Source: Marinobacterium rhizophilum DSM 18822
GTDB taxonomy: Bacteria > Pseudomonadota > Gammaproteobacteria > Pseudomonadales > Balneatricaceae
Reading direction: 5' to 3'
DNA length: 64,000 nt
NCBI RefSeq assembly: GCF_000378045.1
Contig: NZ_KB899101.1
Span: 31,773 to 95,772 of the forward strand
Shown here piece by piece: positions 1 to 7,896 of the stretch (positions within the stretch are counted from its first letter, which is position 1; each line of letters begins with the position of its first letter). The position numbers were made by a program, and so were the translations under genes. The notes below the pieces were generated by a model. It did not search any database and was not told where the DNA came from. It was given only the letters and a program-made list of their open reading frames with translations.

Positions 1-55
1 CCAGCCGAGCCGCCACTGCAGGGTCCGGGGCCAGGTTAAACAGCAGAGGCTTCAT
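1..55 (-). CDS. PRPP synthetase-like protein, N-terminal fragment
   Basis: Only the first 18 codons are inside the window (reads MKPLLFNLAPDPAVAARL). The ATG overlaps the TGA of the thymidine phosphorylase gene by four bases (ATGA), so the two are translationally coupled. Genes for this long type of thymidine phosphorylase are often followed by a ribose-phosphate pyrophosphokinase-like gene, and this start resembles that family. The identification rests mostly on context, because no catalytic motif is visible. Confidence 0.45.
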   Translation of the reverse strand, partial: MKPLLFNLAPDPAVAARL

Positions 56-1584
56 GTGACGGTCTCCGAGAGAGGTTGTAGCTCGACAACATTGGGGTGC
101 TGTTCCAGATAATCGACGGCGTAATTCAGCTCGCCCGAACTTTCGGCATGAATGCTCAGCAGTATCTCATTGGGTTCGATGCGATCGCCGAGCTTGACCG
201 GAATATGCACACCGGCGGCAGGGTCTATGGGGGCGCCGGCTAGTTTGGCAATTTTCGACAGCAGGCGATTGTCGATGGCGCTGACAACACCCGCCTCGTG
301 GGCGGTCAGGTTATAACGATAGGGCGCGACAGGGGGACGTTTCAGACTGCCCTGCGCCATGCAGATGGCCTGAAACTTGCCCCAGGCATCGCCGGCTTCC
401 AGCTTCTCGCGTGCCATGGGCTCGCCCAGACCCGGTTCGGCGAGGTCAGCCATTTCCAGCATGGCACCGGCGACCTGGCAGGCGCGATCCTTGAGATCCA
501 GGGGGGCATCGGGCTTGTTCTGCAGTACCGCCAGTACATCCAGGGCTTCAAGCGCAGGACCTATGCCGCAGCCAACCGGCTGGCTGCCGTCGGTGCACAG
601 GATGCACACATTGAGTCCCAGTTCAGCCGCCACCTGGCGAAAGGTATCGGCCAGTTTGTCGGCGGAGGCGCGGCTGCGTACCTTGGCGCTGGGTCCTACC
701 GGAATATCGATCAGGACATGGGTGGCGCCGGCGGCGATTTTCTTGGACAGCACCGAGGCAACCAGCTGACCCTCGCTATCGATATCCAGCGCCCGTTCCA
801 CCTGTATCAGCAGATCGTCGGCGGGGCTCAGGCGGACTGAGCCGCCCCAGGCCAGACAGCCACCGACTCGGGTAACGATATCCTTCATTTGCTCCCTGTC
901 CAGGCAGACATTGGTCAGCACTTCCATGGTATCGGCCGTGCCCGCCGGAGACGTGATTGCCCGTGACGAGGTTTTGGGTACTGTCAGGCCACAGGCCGTT
1001 AGAATGGAGACCACGATCGGGCTGGTGCGGTTGCCGGGCAGGCCGCCGACACAGTGCTTGTCGATCACCATGGGCAGTTCCCAGTCGATGGTGTCGCCGG
1101 CCTGGATCATGGCGCGGGTCAGCGCCGTAACTTCCTGCAGGCTGAGGTTGTCGGCACCGCAGGCCGTTATGAACGCGGCAACATGCACATCGGCATAACG
1201 ACCGTCGACGATATCCTCGATGATGCTCTGCAACTGTGGCTGTTCCAGTGTGTGACCGAACACCTTGGCGCGCACGTAGGATAGCGACTGTACCGGTGCC
1301 GGGTGGGATACCCTGATGTGGGCGTCCGCGTCTAATGCGAGCCGTTTCCAGGCCGGTTCCGAGAATCCGATCTGGCCATTGGCCACCAGGTCGCCGTTAA
1401 CGATATTGAGGGTCGCGATAATATGGTTGCCGTTACTTGATACCAGAACGCGTGACAGCGCCGAAAAGCCCTCGGAGCGGCATACCGGGCTGTCCGCGTG
1501 CAGGTAGATAATGAGCTCCTGGCGGGTGTCGATACCGAGCCGCAGGGGCTCTAGCGGAGCCATTTTTTCAGGGGGTAGGATCAT
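52..1584 (-). CDS. thymidine phosphorylase, long (AMP phosphorylase-like) form
   Basis: 510-residue cytosolic nucleoside phosphorylase of the glycosyltransferase family 3 fold. It would cleave a pyrimidine nucleoside (or, in archaeal relatives, AMP) with phosphate to give base and sugar phosphate for salvage. An N-terminal extension of about 85 residues precedes the helical domain; the phosphate/substrate region reads IDKHCVGGLPGNRTSP (about 173-188), followed by SSRAITSPAGTADTME (about 205-220). The C-terminal PYNP-type domain starts near HEAGVVSAID. The length (about 500, against about 440 for DeoA) places it in the family shared with archaeal AMP phosphorylases, so exact substrate is uncertain. 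The downstream PRPP-synthetase-like gene overlaps it by 4 bp, suggesting coupled ribose-phosphate recycling. Confidence 0.85.
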   Translation of the reverse strand: MILPPEKMAPLEPLRLGIDTRQELIIYLHADSPVCRSEGFSALSRVLVSSNGNHIIATLNIVNGDLVANGQIGFSEPAWKRLALDADAHIRVSHPAPVQSLSYVRAKVFGHTLEQPQLQSIIEDIVDGRYADVHVAAFITACGADNLSLQEVTALTRAMIQAGDTIDWELPMVIDKHCVGGLPGNRTSPIVVSILTACGLTVPKTSSRAITSPAGTADTMEVLTNVCLDREQMKDIVTRVGGCLAWGGSVRLSPADDLLIQVERALDIDSEGQLVASVLSKKIAAGATHVLIDIPVGPSAKVRSRASADKLADTFRQVAAELGLNVCILCTDGSQPVGCGIGPALEALDVLAVLQNKPDAPLDLKDRACQVAGAMLEMADLAEPGLGEPMAREKLEAGDAWGKFQAICMAQGSLKRPPVAPYRYNLTAHEAGVVSAIDNRLLSKIAKLAGAPIDPAAGVHIPVKLGDRIEPNEILLSIHAESSGELNYAVDYLEQHPNVVELQPLSETVT

Positions 1585-1749
1585 GCGCCGGCGCTCCGCT
1601 GTCTTTTCGTTACTGTTATGGGGCGTGCCTCCAATTTAGCAGCTTCATCGCCAGGTGGCATGAAACCGAACCTTAATCGGTGCCCGGTCATGATCTGGCG
1701 CACAGACGCGTCTGTTCACCGGGCCTTGCTGCGCCCCGATCCGCTCACT

Positions 1750-1966
1750 GAAGCAGGCTGAACTACTATTAATCTGACTGGCAAAAGGGTTCCCTGCCTG
1801 ATTTGCCAGTCACGCCAGCGGCTCTCTAACCCACAAGAGCCGGCGCACGTGCGCGGGCATGCTGGACTTGTTTGGGGGCAGGGGGGCGCTCGCGATGGGC
1901 CATCTTTTCAAAGGAAGGCCCAATGATTGCGCATTCCTGCTTCATGTATTAATCCGCCGGGTTGAT
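1750..1966 (+). ncRNA. structured leader RNA element, copy A (unclassified)
   Basis: It lies in the 454-bp gap before the CBS-domain gene. Hairpins: P1 (1778-1785 with 1802-1809, plus inner GGG/CCT closing loop TTCCCTG); P2 (1819-1825 with 1836-1842, loop containing TAACCCA); P3 (1896-1901 with 1917-1922); P4 (1948-1955 with 1959-1966, loop GCC). A second copy at 45345-45552 has the same hairpins in the same order. The loops are kept and the stems have changed on both sides but still pair, which argues for a functional RNA. A promoter-like TATTAAT at 1767-1773 sits just before P1, and both copies carry GAAGCAGG upstream (1750-1757 here). A nine-codon ORF lies between P3 and P4. I do not recognise a known riboswitch class; ligand and mechanism are unknown. 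Confidence 0.7.
1923..1952 (+). CDS. leader peptide in element A (ends CFMY)
   Basis: ATG to TAA, nine codons, reading MIAHSCFMY. A strong Shine-Dalgarno AAGGAAGG (1911-1918) ends four bases before the ATG, but its 3' part lies in the 3' arm of hairpin P3. The stop codon lies in the 5' arm of P4. The second copy (45509-45538) has the same length, the same ribosome-site spacing and the same last four residues; the last 15 bases of the two ORFs are identical. The peptide is most likely a sensor or attenuator rather than a working protein. Confidence 0.6.
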   Translation: MIAHSCFMY

Positions 1967-2038
1967 ATTCAGACAGGTGGGCGTTGGCGGCACGTTGCCG
2001 GGAACGTTCATGGCGCTTTGGATTAAGGAGGCATCTTT

Positions 2039-2446
2039 ATGCTCAGATCCGTCAAGGCATCGGATTACATGGCTCGGGACCTGGTGACGTTTAAACCGGA
2101 TACCGACTTGTTCCAGGCCATACATCAGCTTTTGCAGAGGAAAATCAGCGGCGCTCCGGTTGTGAATGAAGAGGGTATGTTAGTGGGGGTGCTGTCGGAG
2201 GTGGATTGCCTGCGTGCGATCCTTACGCTGACCTACCATGAAGAGGAGTTTGGCGGTAAGGTTGCGCAGTACATGTCGCAGGATATCTGTACCATCGAGT
2301 ATGATGCCGATATCATCAAGGTCGCCGATACCTTTATCAGTAAAGGTATGCGCCGCTTGCCGGTGGTGCAGCGTGGCAGACTGGTCGGACAGATCAGCCG
2401 CTGCGATGTACTGCGTGCAGTGGAAGTTTTTGCCCAGGATGGCTGA
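2039..2446 (+). CDS. CBS-domain pair protein
   Basis: 135-residue soluble protein made almost entirely of two CBS motifs in tandem. The first is about residues 5-65 (KASDYMARDLVTFKPDTDLF ... GAPVVNEEGMLVGVLSEVD) and the second about 75-130 (VAQYMSQDICTIEYDADI ... RRLPVVQRGRLVGQISRCD). Such stand-alone Bateman modules usually bind adenosyl nucleotides and regulate a partner, but no partner domain is present here. The start is well supported by AAGGAGG upstream of the ATG. It is the first gene after leader element A and is probably controlled by it. Function beyond nucleotide sensing cannot be read from the sequence. Confidence 0.88.
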   Translation: MLRSVKASDYMARDLVTFKPDTDLFQAIHQLLQRKISGAPVVNEEGMLVGVLSEVDCLRAILTLTYHEEEFGGKVAQYMSQDICTIEYDADIIKVADTFISKGMRRLPVVQRGRLVGQISRCDVLRAVEVFAQDG

Positions 2447-2532
2447 AGTGCGGTCTGAGCCGTGTTCGTGTCGGGACGTCGACGGTCAAGGGACAGGCGC
2501 CTGCCTGCCCACATTTATTTCTCTGGAGTCTC

Positions 2533-3597
2533 ATGGGTTATCGCTTCCCGGAACAACCGATTCTGTTTTATCCCTCCCTGGCCCGCCGCATCGGCAGCGA
2601 TGAGGCGTTGTTGCTGGCTATTTATCACGACCGGGCCCGTACTGGCGGGCGAGCAGAGCCCGCCGAACTGGTACTCAGCCGGGCGCAGTGGCTGAAAATC
2701 GCCGATTTCTGGGATGAGGCCTACCTGCGCAGTGTGACCGAAAGCCTGGTGCGCCAGGGCTGTATCAGGGGGTCTGTCGACAGCGCCCTGGTGAGGTTAA
2801 GTCTGCAGTCCCAGGCCGCCATCGAAGAGCCTGTTACTGAAGAAGCATCGGCGCGTGACGCGAGCACGGTTGCAGAAGAAGAGGCTGTGCCAGAGCCTGA
2901 AAGCGACAGCGCTGTGCAGACGGCTCATGCAGCCTGGTCCAGGTCTGAGTCTGAGCCTGCGCCAGCACCCGAGCACGCGACGGAGGCGGCGACTGCCAGT
3001 CATCTTGACCGCAGCGGGCGCCGGCCGAATACAGGCGCCACCAGAAGCGCCGAGCCGGAGAGCCAAGCCGATACGTTAAGCCGGCTGGATGTGCGCGATA
3101 CGCCACCGCGACCATTGACACGCCAGGCATTGCGGCCGCAACCGCAGCCGCAAACGATTCAGGCGCGCGGGCCTGCACCGACCTTTGGCGGCGCAAGTGG
3201 CTGGCGCCGCCACAAGGACGAGCTGCAGGTACTGTTCGAGCAGCATGAAGAGCGCAACCAGCAGCTCAAACCGATGCAGCTTGGCTGGCGGCCATCGGCA
3301 ACATTCTTTGCGCTGCTGCCACGGCACAATATCGCCGAGGAGTATGCTGAAGGCCTGCTCGACGAGTTCGTGCTCTACTGGCTCGACAAGGACCGCAAGG
3401 AAACCAACTGGGATCAGAAATTCCTCGCCTGGGTCAAACGGGAATGGGTACGCAAGCAGACCCGCGATGGCCGCAACACCGGCGCCGACAAAGAGCGACA
3501 GACAGGTTTTAACAATGAAAACACCCGCCGAGATACTCGGGAAAAACGCAAACAGGTTACCGCAGCAATCATGGACATCCGCGACACCGACTGGTAA
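2533..3597 (+). CDS. DnaT-like ssDNA-binding protein
   Basis: 354 residues in three parts. An N-terminal domain of about 95 residues begins YRFPEQPILFYPSLARRIG and resembles a small winged-helix module. A Glu/Pro/Ala-rich, low-complexity linker runs from about 95 to 225. The C-terminal segment, about 230-310, has the DnaT single-stranded-DNA-binding signature (GWRPSATFFALL, then NWDQKFLAWVKREWV). Family role: primosome assembly and loading of the replicative helicase at stalled forks. The next gene encodes a lambda-P-like helicase-loader protein and starts 83 bp inside this one, so the two probably act as a replication-restart pair. The pair stands alone here, without phage genes. Confidence 0.75.
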   Translation: MGYRFPEQPILFYPSLARRIGSDEALLLAIYHDRARTGGRAEPAELVLSRAQWLKIADFWDEAYLRSVTESLVRQGCIRGSVDSALVRLSLQSQAAIEEPVTEEASARDASTVAEEEAVPEPESDSAVQTAHAAWSRSESEPAPAPEHATEAATASHLDRSGRRPNTGATRSAEPESQADTLSRLDVRDTPPRPLTRQALRPQPQPQTIQARGPAPTFGGASGWRRHKDELQVLFEQHEERNQQLKPMQLGWRPSATFFALLPRHNIAEEYAEGLLDEFVLYWLDKDRKETNWDQKFLAWVKREWVRKQTRDGRNTGADKERQTGFNNENTRRDTREKRKQVTAAIMDIRDTDW

Positions 3598-4321
3598 CCG
3601 CCGCTCCGAGGGCGAGACCGATGCCGGGCCCCTGCCGCTGGAAACCAAGGCGCTGGTCAACATGCTGTTTGCCCGCTTTATGGCGATTTATGGCCACAAG
3701 TTCAAAAGCTGCTTTGAAACCCAGGATGAAATTCGCATTGCCAAGCGTGAATGGGCGCTCAGTTTGCGTGGCTATGGCGAGCGCGAGCTGGTGGCGGCGA
3801 TCGACCACTGCAAAGAGCAGCTGGCCTGGATGCCGACCATCTCTGAATTTCTCAAGATCCTGCATGAACAGGAGGGCGATTTTGGTCTTCCCGGTGTACT
3901 GCGGGCCTATGAAGAGGCCTGTATGCATGCCGAGCGTCCGACGCGGCATGAATGGTCTCATCCGGCAGTGTATCAGGCGGGTCGTGCCACTGGCTGGTTT
4001 CGGCTGCGCAGCGAAGAGCAACGGCGGGTGCTACCGGACTTTCGCTACAACTACGAAGTGATGTCGCGCCGTGTTCGCGAGGGTGAGGATCTGAGTGTGC
4101 CGGTGGCGGTGGGGCTGCCCGACGGGCGCAGCAATACGCTGGTGGCCTTTATTCAGCGCTGGGGCGAGGAGCAGGAGCTGGCACCCGAAGTGGCGGCGAG
4201 CCTGCTGTATTACCTCACCAAGCCCAAAGGCTCACGGGTGCGCGACCTGTATCGCAGCGCGTCCGAGAAAAAGGTGCAGCAGCTCGGTCTCAAGCTTGAG
4301 CTGCCACAGGACTATCAATAG
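3515..4321 (+). CDS. replication protein P-like helicase loader
   Basis: 268 residues from the ATG at 3515 (MKTPAEILGKNA). The open frame extends upstream, but that part overlaps the preceding DnaT-like gene and has poor coding character, so this start is preferred. It shows the phage lambda P family pattern: ALVNMLFARFMAIYGHKF, AKREWALSLRGYGERELVAA, and AWMPTISEFLKILHEQ. Lambda P delivers DnaB helicase to the origin; chromosomal relatives in Pseudomonas-type bacteria are thought to fill the helicase-loading role that DnaC has in E. coli. The overlap with the DnaT-like gene suggests coupled synthesis. Membership in the family is fairly clear; the cellular role is inference. Confidence 0.7.
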   Translation: MKTPAEILGKNANRLPQQSWTSATPTGNRRSEGETDAGPLPLETKALVNMLFARFMAIYGHKFKSCFETQDEIRIAKREWALSLRGYGERELVAAIDHCKEQLAWMPTISEFLKILHEQEGDFGLPGVLRAYEEACMHAERPTRHEWSHPAVYQAGRATGWFRLRSEEQRRVLPDFRYNYEVMSRRVREGEDLSVPVAVGLPDGRSNTLVAFIQRWGEEQELAPEVAASLLYYLTKPKGSRVRDLYRSASEKKVQQLGLKLELPQDYQ

Positions 4322-4378
4322 CCAATATCCAATAGCGCGCGGCGCAATGCAGCGCGCAACGCTCGTTTGGCTGAGCCG

Positions 4379-5419
4379 TTAGCTTGAAAAATTGCTGCCG
4401 AACATGGCGCCGATGGCCGCTGACAGGGTGTCGCTGCGATCGGGATTGCGAAACGCCTCCATGATGGGGCGGCGCAACGTCGGCATGAACATCAGGTCGG
4501 CCAGGATGCGCGAAAATCCGTTCTGGCCGGTTTCCCCCGCCGCCAGGCGCTCCAGAAAAACCTGCAACAGCGCAGGGTCTTTCAGGCTGTCGCAGCAACG
4601 CGTTGCGAGCGCGACCAGCACTTCCGTTTCCTGGGCGCGTTCACTGGCCAGTACCTGAGCAAGCCAGGCGCGCCTGAGGGTTTCACTTCGGCTGTTGGAT
4701 GCCGCCCGTACCAGTGCCGCCAGCATGCCCTGATCATCCGTGTCTTGTGCCAGGCAGCGATTCAGGCGGGGCTGTAATGCCTGCATCAGGCGATGACCCG
4801 GCTCCACGTGCTCCAGTGCGCAGCACAGTGCCCGCAACGGTTCATCGGGCAGGCTTTCGATGGCGCCGATCAGCAGGGCCTCGTTGTTGCCTTTTTCCAG
4901 GCGTACCACCAGGTCGGCGATACCCTGCTGTCCCAGGTTGGGCCACTGGTCAAACCCAAGCTGACCGGCAAAGTAGTGCTGCGCATATTCATAATGGCGT
5001 GAGGCCGGCAGCCCAAGGGCCTGATTGGCATGGGCATGGAAGATGGCCATTTTTTCGGTATCGGGTTTGAACGAAAAGGGGTTGTCCTTGAGCGCATCCG
5101 GGCCACCGTCGAGCAGGCCGCTGATATTCTTCAGCAGGCGTTGCAGCAGGTCGTCGCGTACGGCCTGGATCAGGTAGCCCTGCTCATCCAGCGGCAGCTT
5201 GAGAAACCAGACGGCATTGCGGTCTGATTCTTTTGGGTGCCACAGCAGCAGGCCGACCCAGGCGTGGTGCAGGTAGGGCAGCGGATAGGCGGCCTGGCCC
5301 TGTTCGACGCGGGCAAAGACCTCGGCGGACACCTTGCTGACCCGCCGGCCCATGTCAAACAGGCGACAGCGCGCGCCGGTCTGGTGAATCAGGTCCAGTA
5401 ACGATTGAATAGGGTCCAC
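4379..5419 (-). CDS. DUF3549 family protein
   Basis: 346-residue cytosolic protein with no signal peptide or membrane segment. It starts with GTG (reads MDPIQSLLDLIHQTGARCRL) after GAGGA on the minus strand. The N-terminal part (FDMGRRVSKVSAEVFARVE ... HAWVGLLLWHPKESDRNAVW) matches a conserved family of Pseudomonas/Oceanospirillales proteins known as DUF3549; the C-terminal half is helical and Leu/Ala-rich. No enzymatic motif is visible and the function is unknown. It stands as a single gene, convergent with the replication P-like gene, with the antiporter gene following in the same orientation upstream. Confidence 0.7.
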   Translation of the reverse strand: MDPIQSLLDLIHQTGARCRLFDMGRRVSKVSAEVFARVEQGQAAYPLPYLHHAWVGLLLWHPKESDRNAVWFLKLPLDEQGYLIQAVRDDLLQRLLKNISGLLDGGPDALKDNPFSFKPDTEKMAIFHAHANQALGLPASRHYEYAQHYFAGQLGFDQWPNLGQQGIADLVVRLEKGNNEALLIGAIESLPDEPLRALCCALEHVEPGHRLMQALQPRLNRCLAQDTDDQGMLAALVRAASNSRSETLRRAWLAQVLASERAQETEVLVALATRCCDSLKDPALLQVFLERLAAGETGQNGFSRILADLMFMPTLRRPIMEAFRNPDRSDTLSAAIGAMFGSNFSS

Positions 5420-5492
5420 AGTGCTGTCCTCGGGTACGGTGCGTCAGGGAGCGGATTTTAACAGCCCCTGACGAACGAGGACAGCCAGCCTG

Positions 5493-7502
5493 TCAGCCGG
5501 CCAGCAACACGGCTTCTGCTTCCTCCACCACACTGACGCTACCGCGCAGAATCACGATATCGTTATCCTCCAGCCGGGTGTCGAGGTCCACTGAGCTGAG
5601 CAGTTCGTCTCCGCGGCGGATGGATTCCACTTCGGCTTTTATCTGCAGCTCGCGCAGGCTTCGGCCGGAACCATGACAGCCGGGTTGCAGTATCACCGGG
5701 TGCAGCACTTCGGCCTGGTCACCGCGGCGGTCGAGCTTGCTGGACTGGCCGCCATGGTAGTAGCCGTGCAGCAAGCGGTAGCGTTCCTCGCGCACGCGGC
5801 TGATGCGCGACTCGATGGCATCGCGGGGAATGTCCAGCAGCGTCAGCACATGGGAGACCAGCATCAGGCTGCCCTCCAGGGCCTCGGGAATCACTTCGGT
5901 GGCACCGGCTGCCTGCAGCTCCAGCAGGCGACTGTCATCCTGGGTGCGCACCAGCACCGGAAGGTCGGGAAAGTGGTGCTTGAGGCCATGCAGGGCGGTC
6001 AGTGCGTCGCTGTCGCTGGGGAAGGTCAGAATCAGCAGGCGCGCCCGGCTGGAGCCCAGGGTCTTCAGCAGGTCTGTGCGCCTGGCATCGCCGTAATAAA
6101 TACGCTCGCCGGCGGCGGCGGCCTGCTGAACGCGCAGCGGATCGCTGTCGATGGTGATGTACGGAATCTGCAGTGGCTGCAGGAAACGGGTGATCACCTG
6201 GCCGACGCGCCCATAGCCACAGAGGATCACATGGTCGGTCAGTTCCTCCAGGTCCGCCGGCAGTGGTGCGCCGTACGCGGGAGTCGTGCCGTGCGTGGGG
6301 GATCGGTGAATGCGCTGGCTCAGCGTGGCGCTGAAGCGAATCAGCAGGGGGGTGGCGAGCATGCTGAGAATGATAATGGCCACGACCTGGGTATTTAGCT
6401 CGCTGCTGATGAGCTGGTGGCTCGAGGCCAGCGTGAGCAGGGCGAAGCCGAACTCCCCGCCCTGGGCCAGGCAGATGCCGGCCCGCAGCGCATTGGGCAG
6501 ATCCCGCTGCAGAACATGGGCGGCCAGGGCAATCAGGCTGCCTTTGAGCAGTAAAAGACCGGCCGTCAGCAGCAGTACCCAGTGCCCGTTCTGGGCCAGT
6601 GCCGACAGGTTCAACTGCATGCCGACCGACACAAAGAACAGTCCGAGCAGTACGTCTCTGAAGGGGCGGATATCGGCTTCAAGCTGATGCCGGTAACGGC
6701 TTTCGCCCAGCATCATGCCGGCCAGAAAGCCACCGAGGGCCATCGACAGGCCGGCAGCATGGGTGAGCCAGGCGGCTGTCAGGGCGGCGACCAGGGTGGT
6801 CAGTACAAACAGCTCGTCGGAGCGAGACTTGGCGACCTCATTGAGCAGTCGCGGCAGCACCGTGCGTCCGAACATGAGCAGGGCGACCAGTATTGCGGCA
6901 CCTTCCAGCAGGGTGGGGACCAGTGTCTGCAGGTTCACTGAGGTGTGGTCGCTTCCCAGTGTCGGGACAAGAATCAGGAAGAACACCGCGGCCAGATCCT
7001 GGAAGATCAGTATGCCCACCGACAGCCGGCCATGCGGTGCATTGATTTCATTGCGCCGAATCAGTTCGCGGGTGACGATTGCGGTGGATGACAGCGCCAG
7101 CGCGCCAGCGACGACCAGGCTGGCGGCAAAGGGCAGGCCGGCCGCCGTTGCCAGCCCCATGATCAGCGCCGTGGTCGCCAAAACCTGGATGGAGCCAAGT
7201 CCGAATACGGTCCGTCGCATCGCAATCATGCGGGGCAGGGAAAACTCCAGCCCCAGCATGAACAGCAGAAAGACGACGCCCAGCTCACTGAGCAGCGCGA
7301 TGCCGGCATCGTTACCGACCAGGCCCAGTGCATAGGGGCCCAGCAGGGTGCCGACGCTGAGGTACGCCAGAATCGGAGGCAGGCCGATGCGGCGAAACAG
7401 GCTAATCACCACCACGGCGGTGGCAATGATGGTCAGAAACTGATGGAAAAACCCCTGTTCCATGGTTGTCAGTTCCATAGCGATGAAGTTGAGACGTCCC
7501 AT
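5493..7502 (-). CDS. Kef/CPA2-type cation:proton antiporter with RCK domain
   Basis: 669-residue inner-membrane protein. About residues 15-395 form a multi-helix sodium/proton-exchanger domain typical of the CPA2 family (ILAYLSVGTLLGPYALGLVG, LALSSTAIVTRELIRRNEI, GLFFVSVGMQLNL). It is followed by a TrkA-N/RCK nucleotide-binding domain (HVILCGYGRVGQVITRFL, with the GxGxxG loop near 430) and a TrkA-C domain at the end (LRELQIKAEVESIRRGDELL). The RCK part would let NAD(H) or a thiol adduct gate potassium or sodium efflux. It resembles KefB/C and related YbaL-type proteins; which ion it moves cannot be told. Start choice between 7502 and internal ATGs is uncertain. Confidence 0.88.
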   Translation of the reverse strand: MGRLNFIAMELTTMEQGFFHQFLTIIATAVVVISLFRRIGLPPILAYLSVGTLLGPYALGLVGNDAGIALLSELGVVFLLFMLGLEFSLPRMIAMRRTVFGLGSIQVLATTALIMGLATAAGLPFAASLVVAGALALSSTAIVTRELIRRNEINAPHGRLSVGILIFQDLAAVFFLILVPTLGSDHTSVNLQTLVPTLLEGAAILVALLMFGRTVLPRLLNEVAKSRSDELFVLTTLVAALTAAWLTHAAGLSMALGGFLAGMMLGESRYRHQLEADIRPFRDVLLGLFFVSVGMQLNLSALAQNGHWVLLLTAGLLLLKGSLIALAAHVLQRDLPNALRAGICLAQGGEFGFALLTLASSHQLISSELNTQVVAIIILSMLATPLLIRFSATLSQRIHRSPTHGTTPAYGAPLPADLEELTDHVILCGYGRVGQVITRFLQPLQIPYITIDSDPLRVQQAAAAGERIYYGDARRTDLLKTLGSSRARLLILTFPSDSDALTALHGLKHHFPDLPVLVRTQDDSRLLELQAAGATEVIPEALEGSLMLVSHVLTLLDIPRDAIESRISRVREERYRLLHGYYHGGQSSKLDRRGDQAEVLHPVILQPGCHGSGRSLRELQIKAEVESIRRGDELLSSVDLDTRLEDNDIVILRGSVSVVEEAEAVLLAG

Positions 7503-7569
7503 GCCAGACCCGTAGCGGGTCTGATGTGGGAACGGTGCCCGGGCGGGCTGTTAGTACCTGATCAGGGCG

Positions 7570-7896
7570 CTAGTGCAGCAGGCGCAGGGTGCTGTCGATC
7601 TCGTGGATCAGGTCGAGCAGTGCGGCTGTATCGGCATCAATGCCCTTGAAGGCTTCTTCAGCCATGGCGGCTATATCACTGCTGCCCGGCAGGGGCTGTT
7701 GCAGGGAAATCATGCTGTCGAAGCGCGGAATCATGATCCACTGCAGCCATTCGCAGAAGCTCAGGCTGTCTACGCAGAATGGCTCGGTGCTGCTCAGCGC
7801 CTCGGCAGACGGGGACGTTTGCTGCCAGAGCTGCATTGATTGCAGCTCCTGTTCGAGCTGGCGCAGCAGCCGATATAGTTGCTGGTGCTGTGTCAC
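7570..7896 (-). CDS. YqcC family protein
   Basis: 108 residues from a GTG at 7896 that overlaps the stop of the DAHP synthase gene by four bases (GTGA). The much longer open frame upstream is rejected because it lies antiparallel to real codon use inside the synthase gene. The protein starts (M)[19 protein letters not shown] and is Leu-rich and helical. It has the family hallmark segment [21 protein letters not shown] (YqcC/DUF446). Function is not established for this family. The 4-bp overlap suggests co-translation with the upstream aromatic biosynthesis enzyme. Confidence 0.78.
   Translation of the reverse strand: MTQHQQLYRLLRQLEQELQSMQLWQQTSPSAEALSSTEPFCVDSLSFCEWLQWIMIPRFDSMISLQQPLPGSSDIAAMAEEAFKGIDADTAALLDLIHEIDSTLRLLH

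Noticed and set aside
1750-1966. Interpreting the paired leader elements as a mobile MITE-like repeat
   Set aside because: There are no terminal inverted repeats or target duplications. Stem sequences have diverged while pairing and an internal ORF are kept, and both copies lie upstream of genes in the sense orientation. A genome-wide search would still be needed to exclude it fully.
3185-3514. Upstream extension of the replication P-like ORF
   Set aside because: It lies entirely inside the DnaT-like gene in another frame and reads as Arg/Ser-rich shadow sequence.
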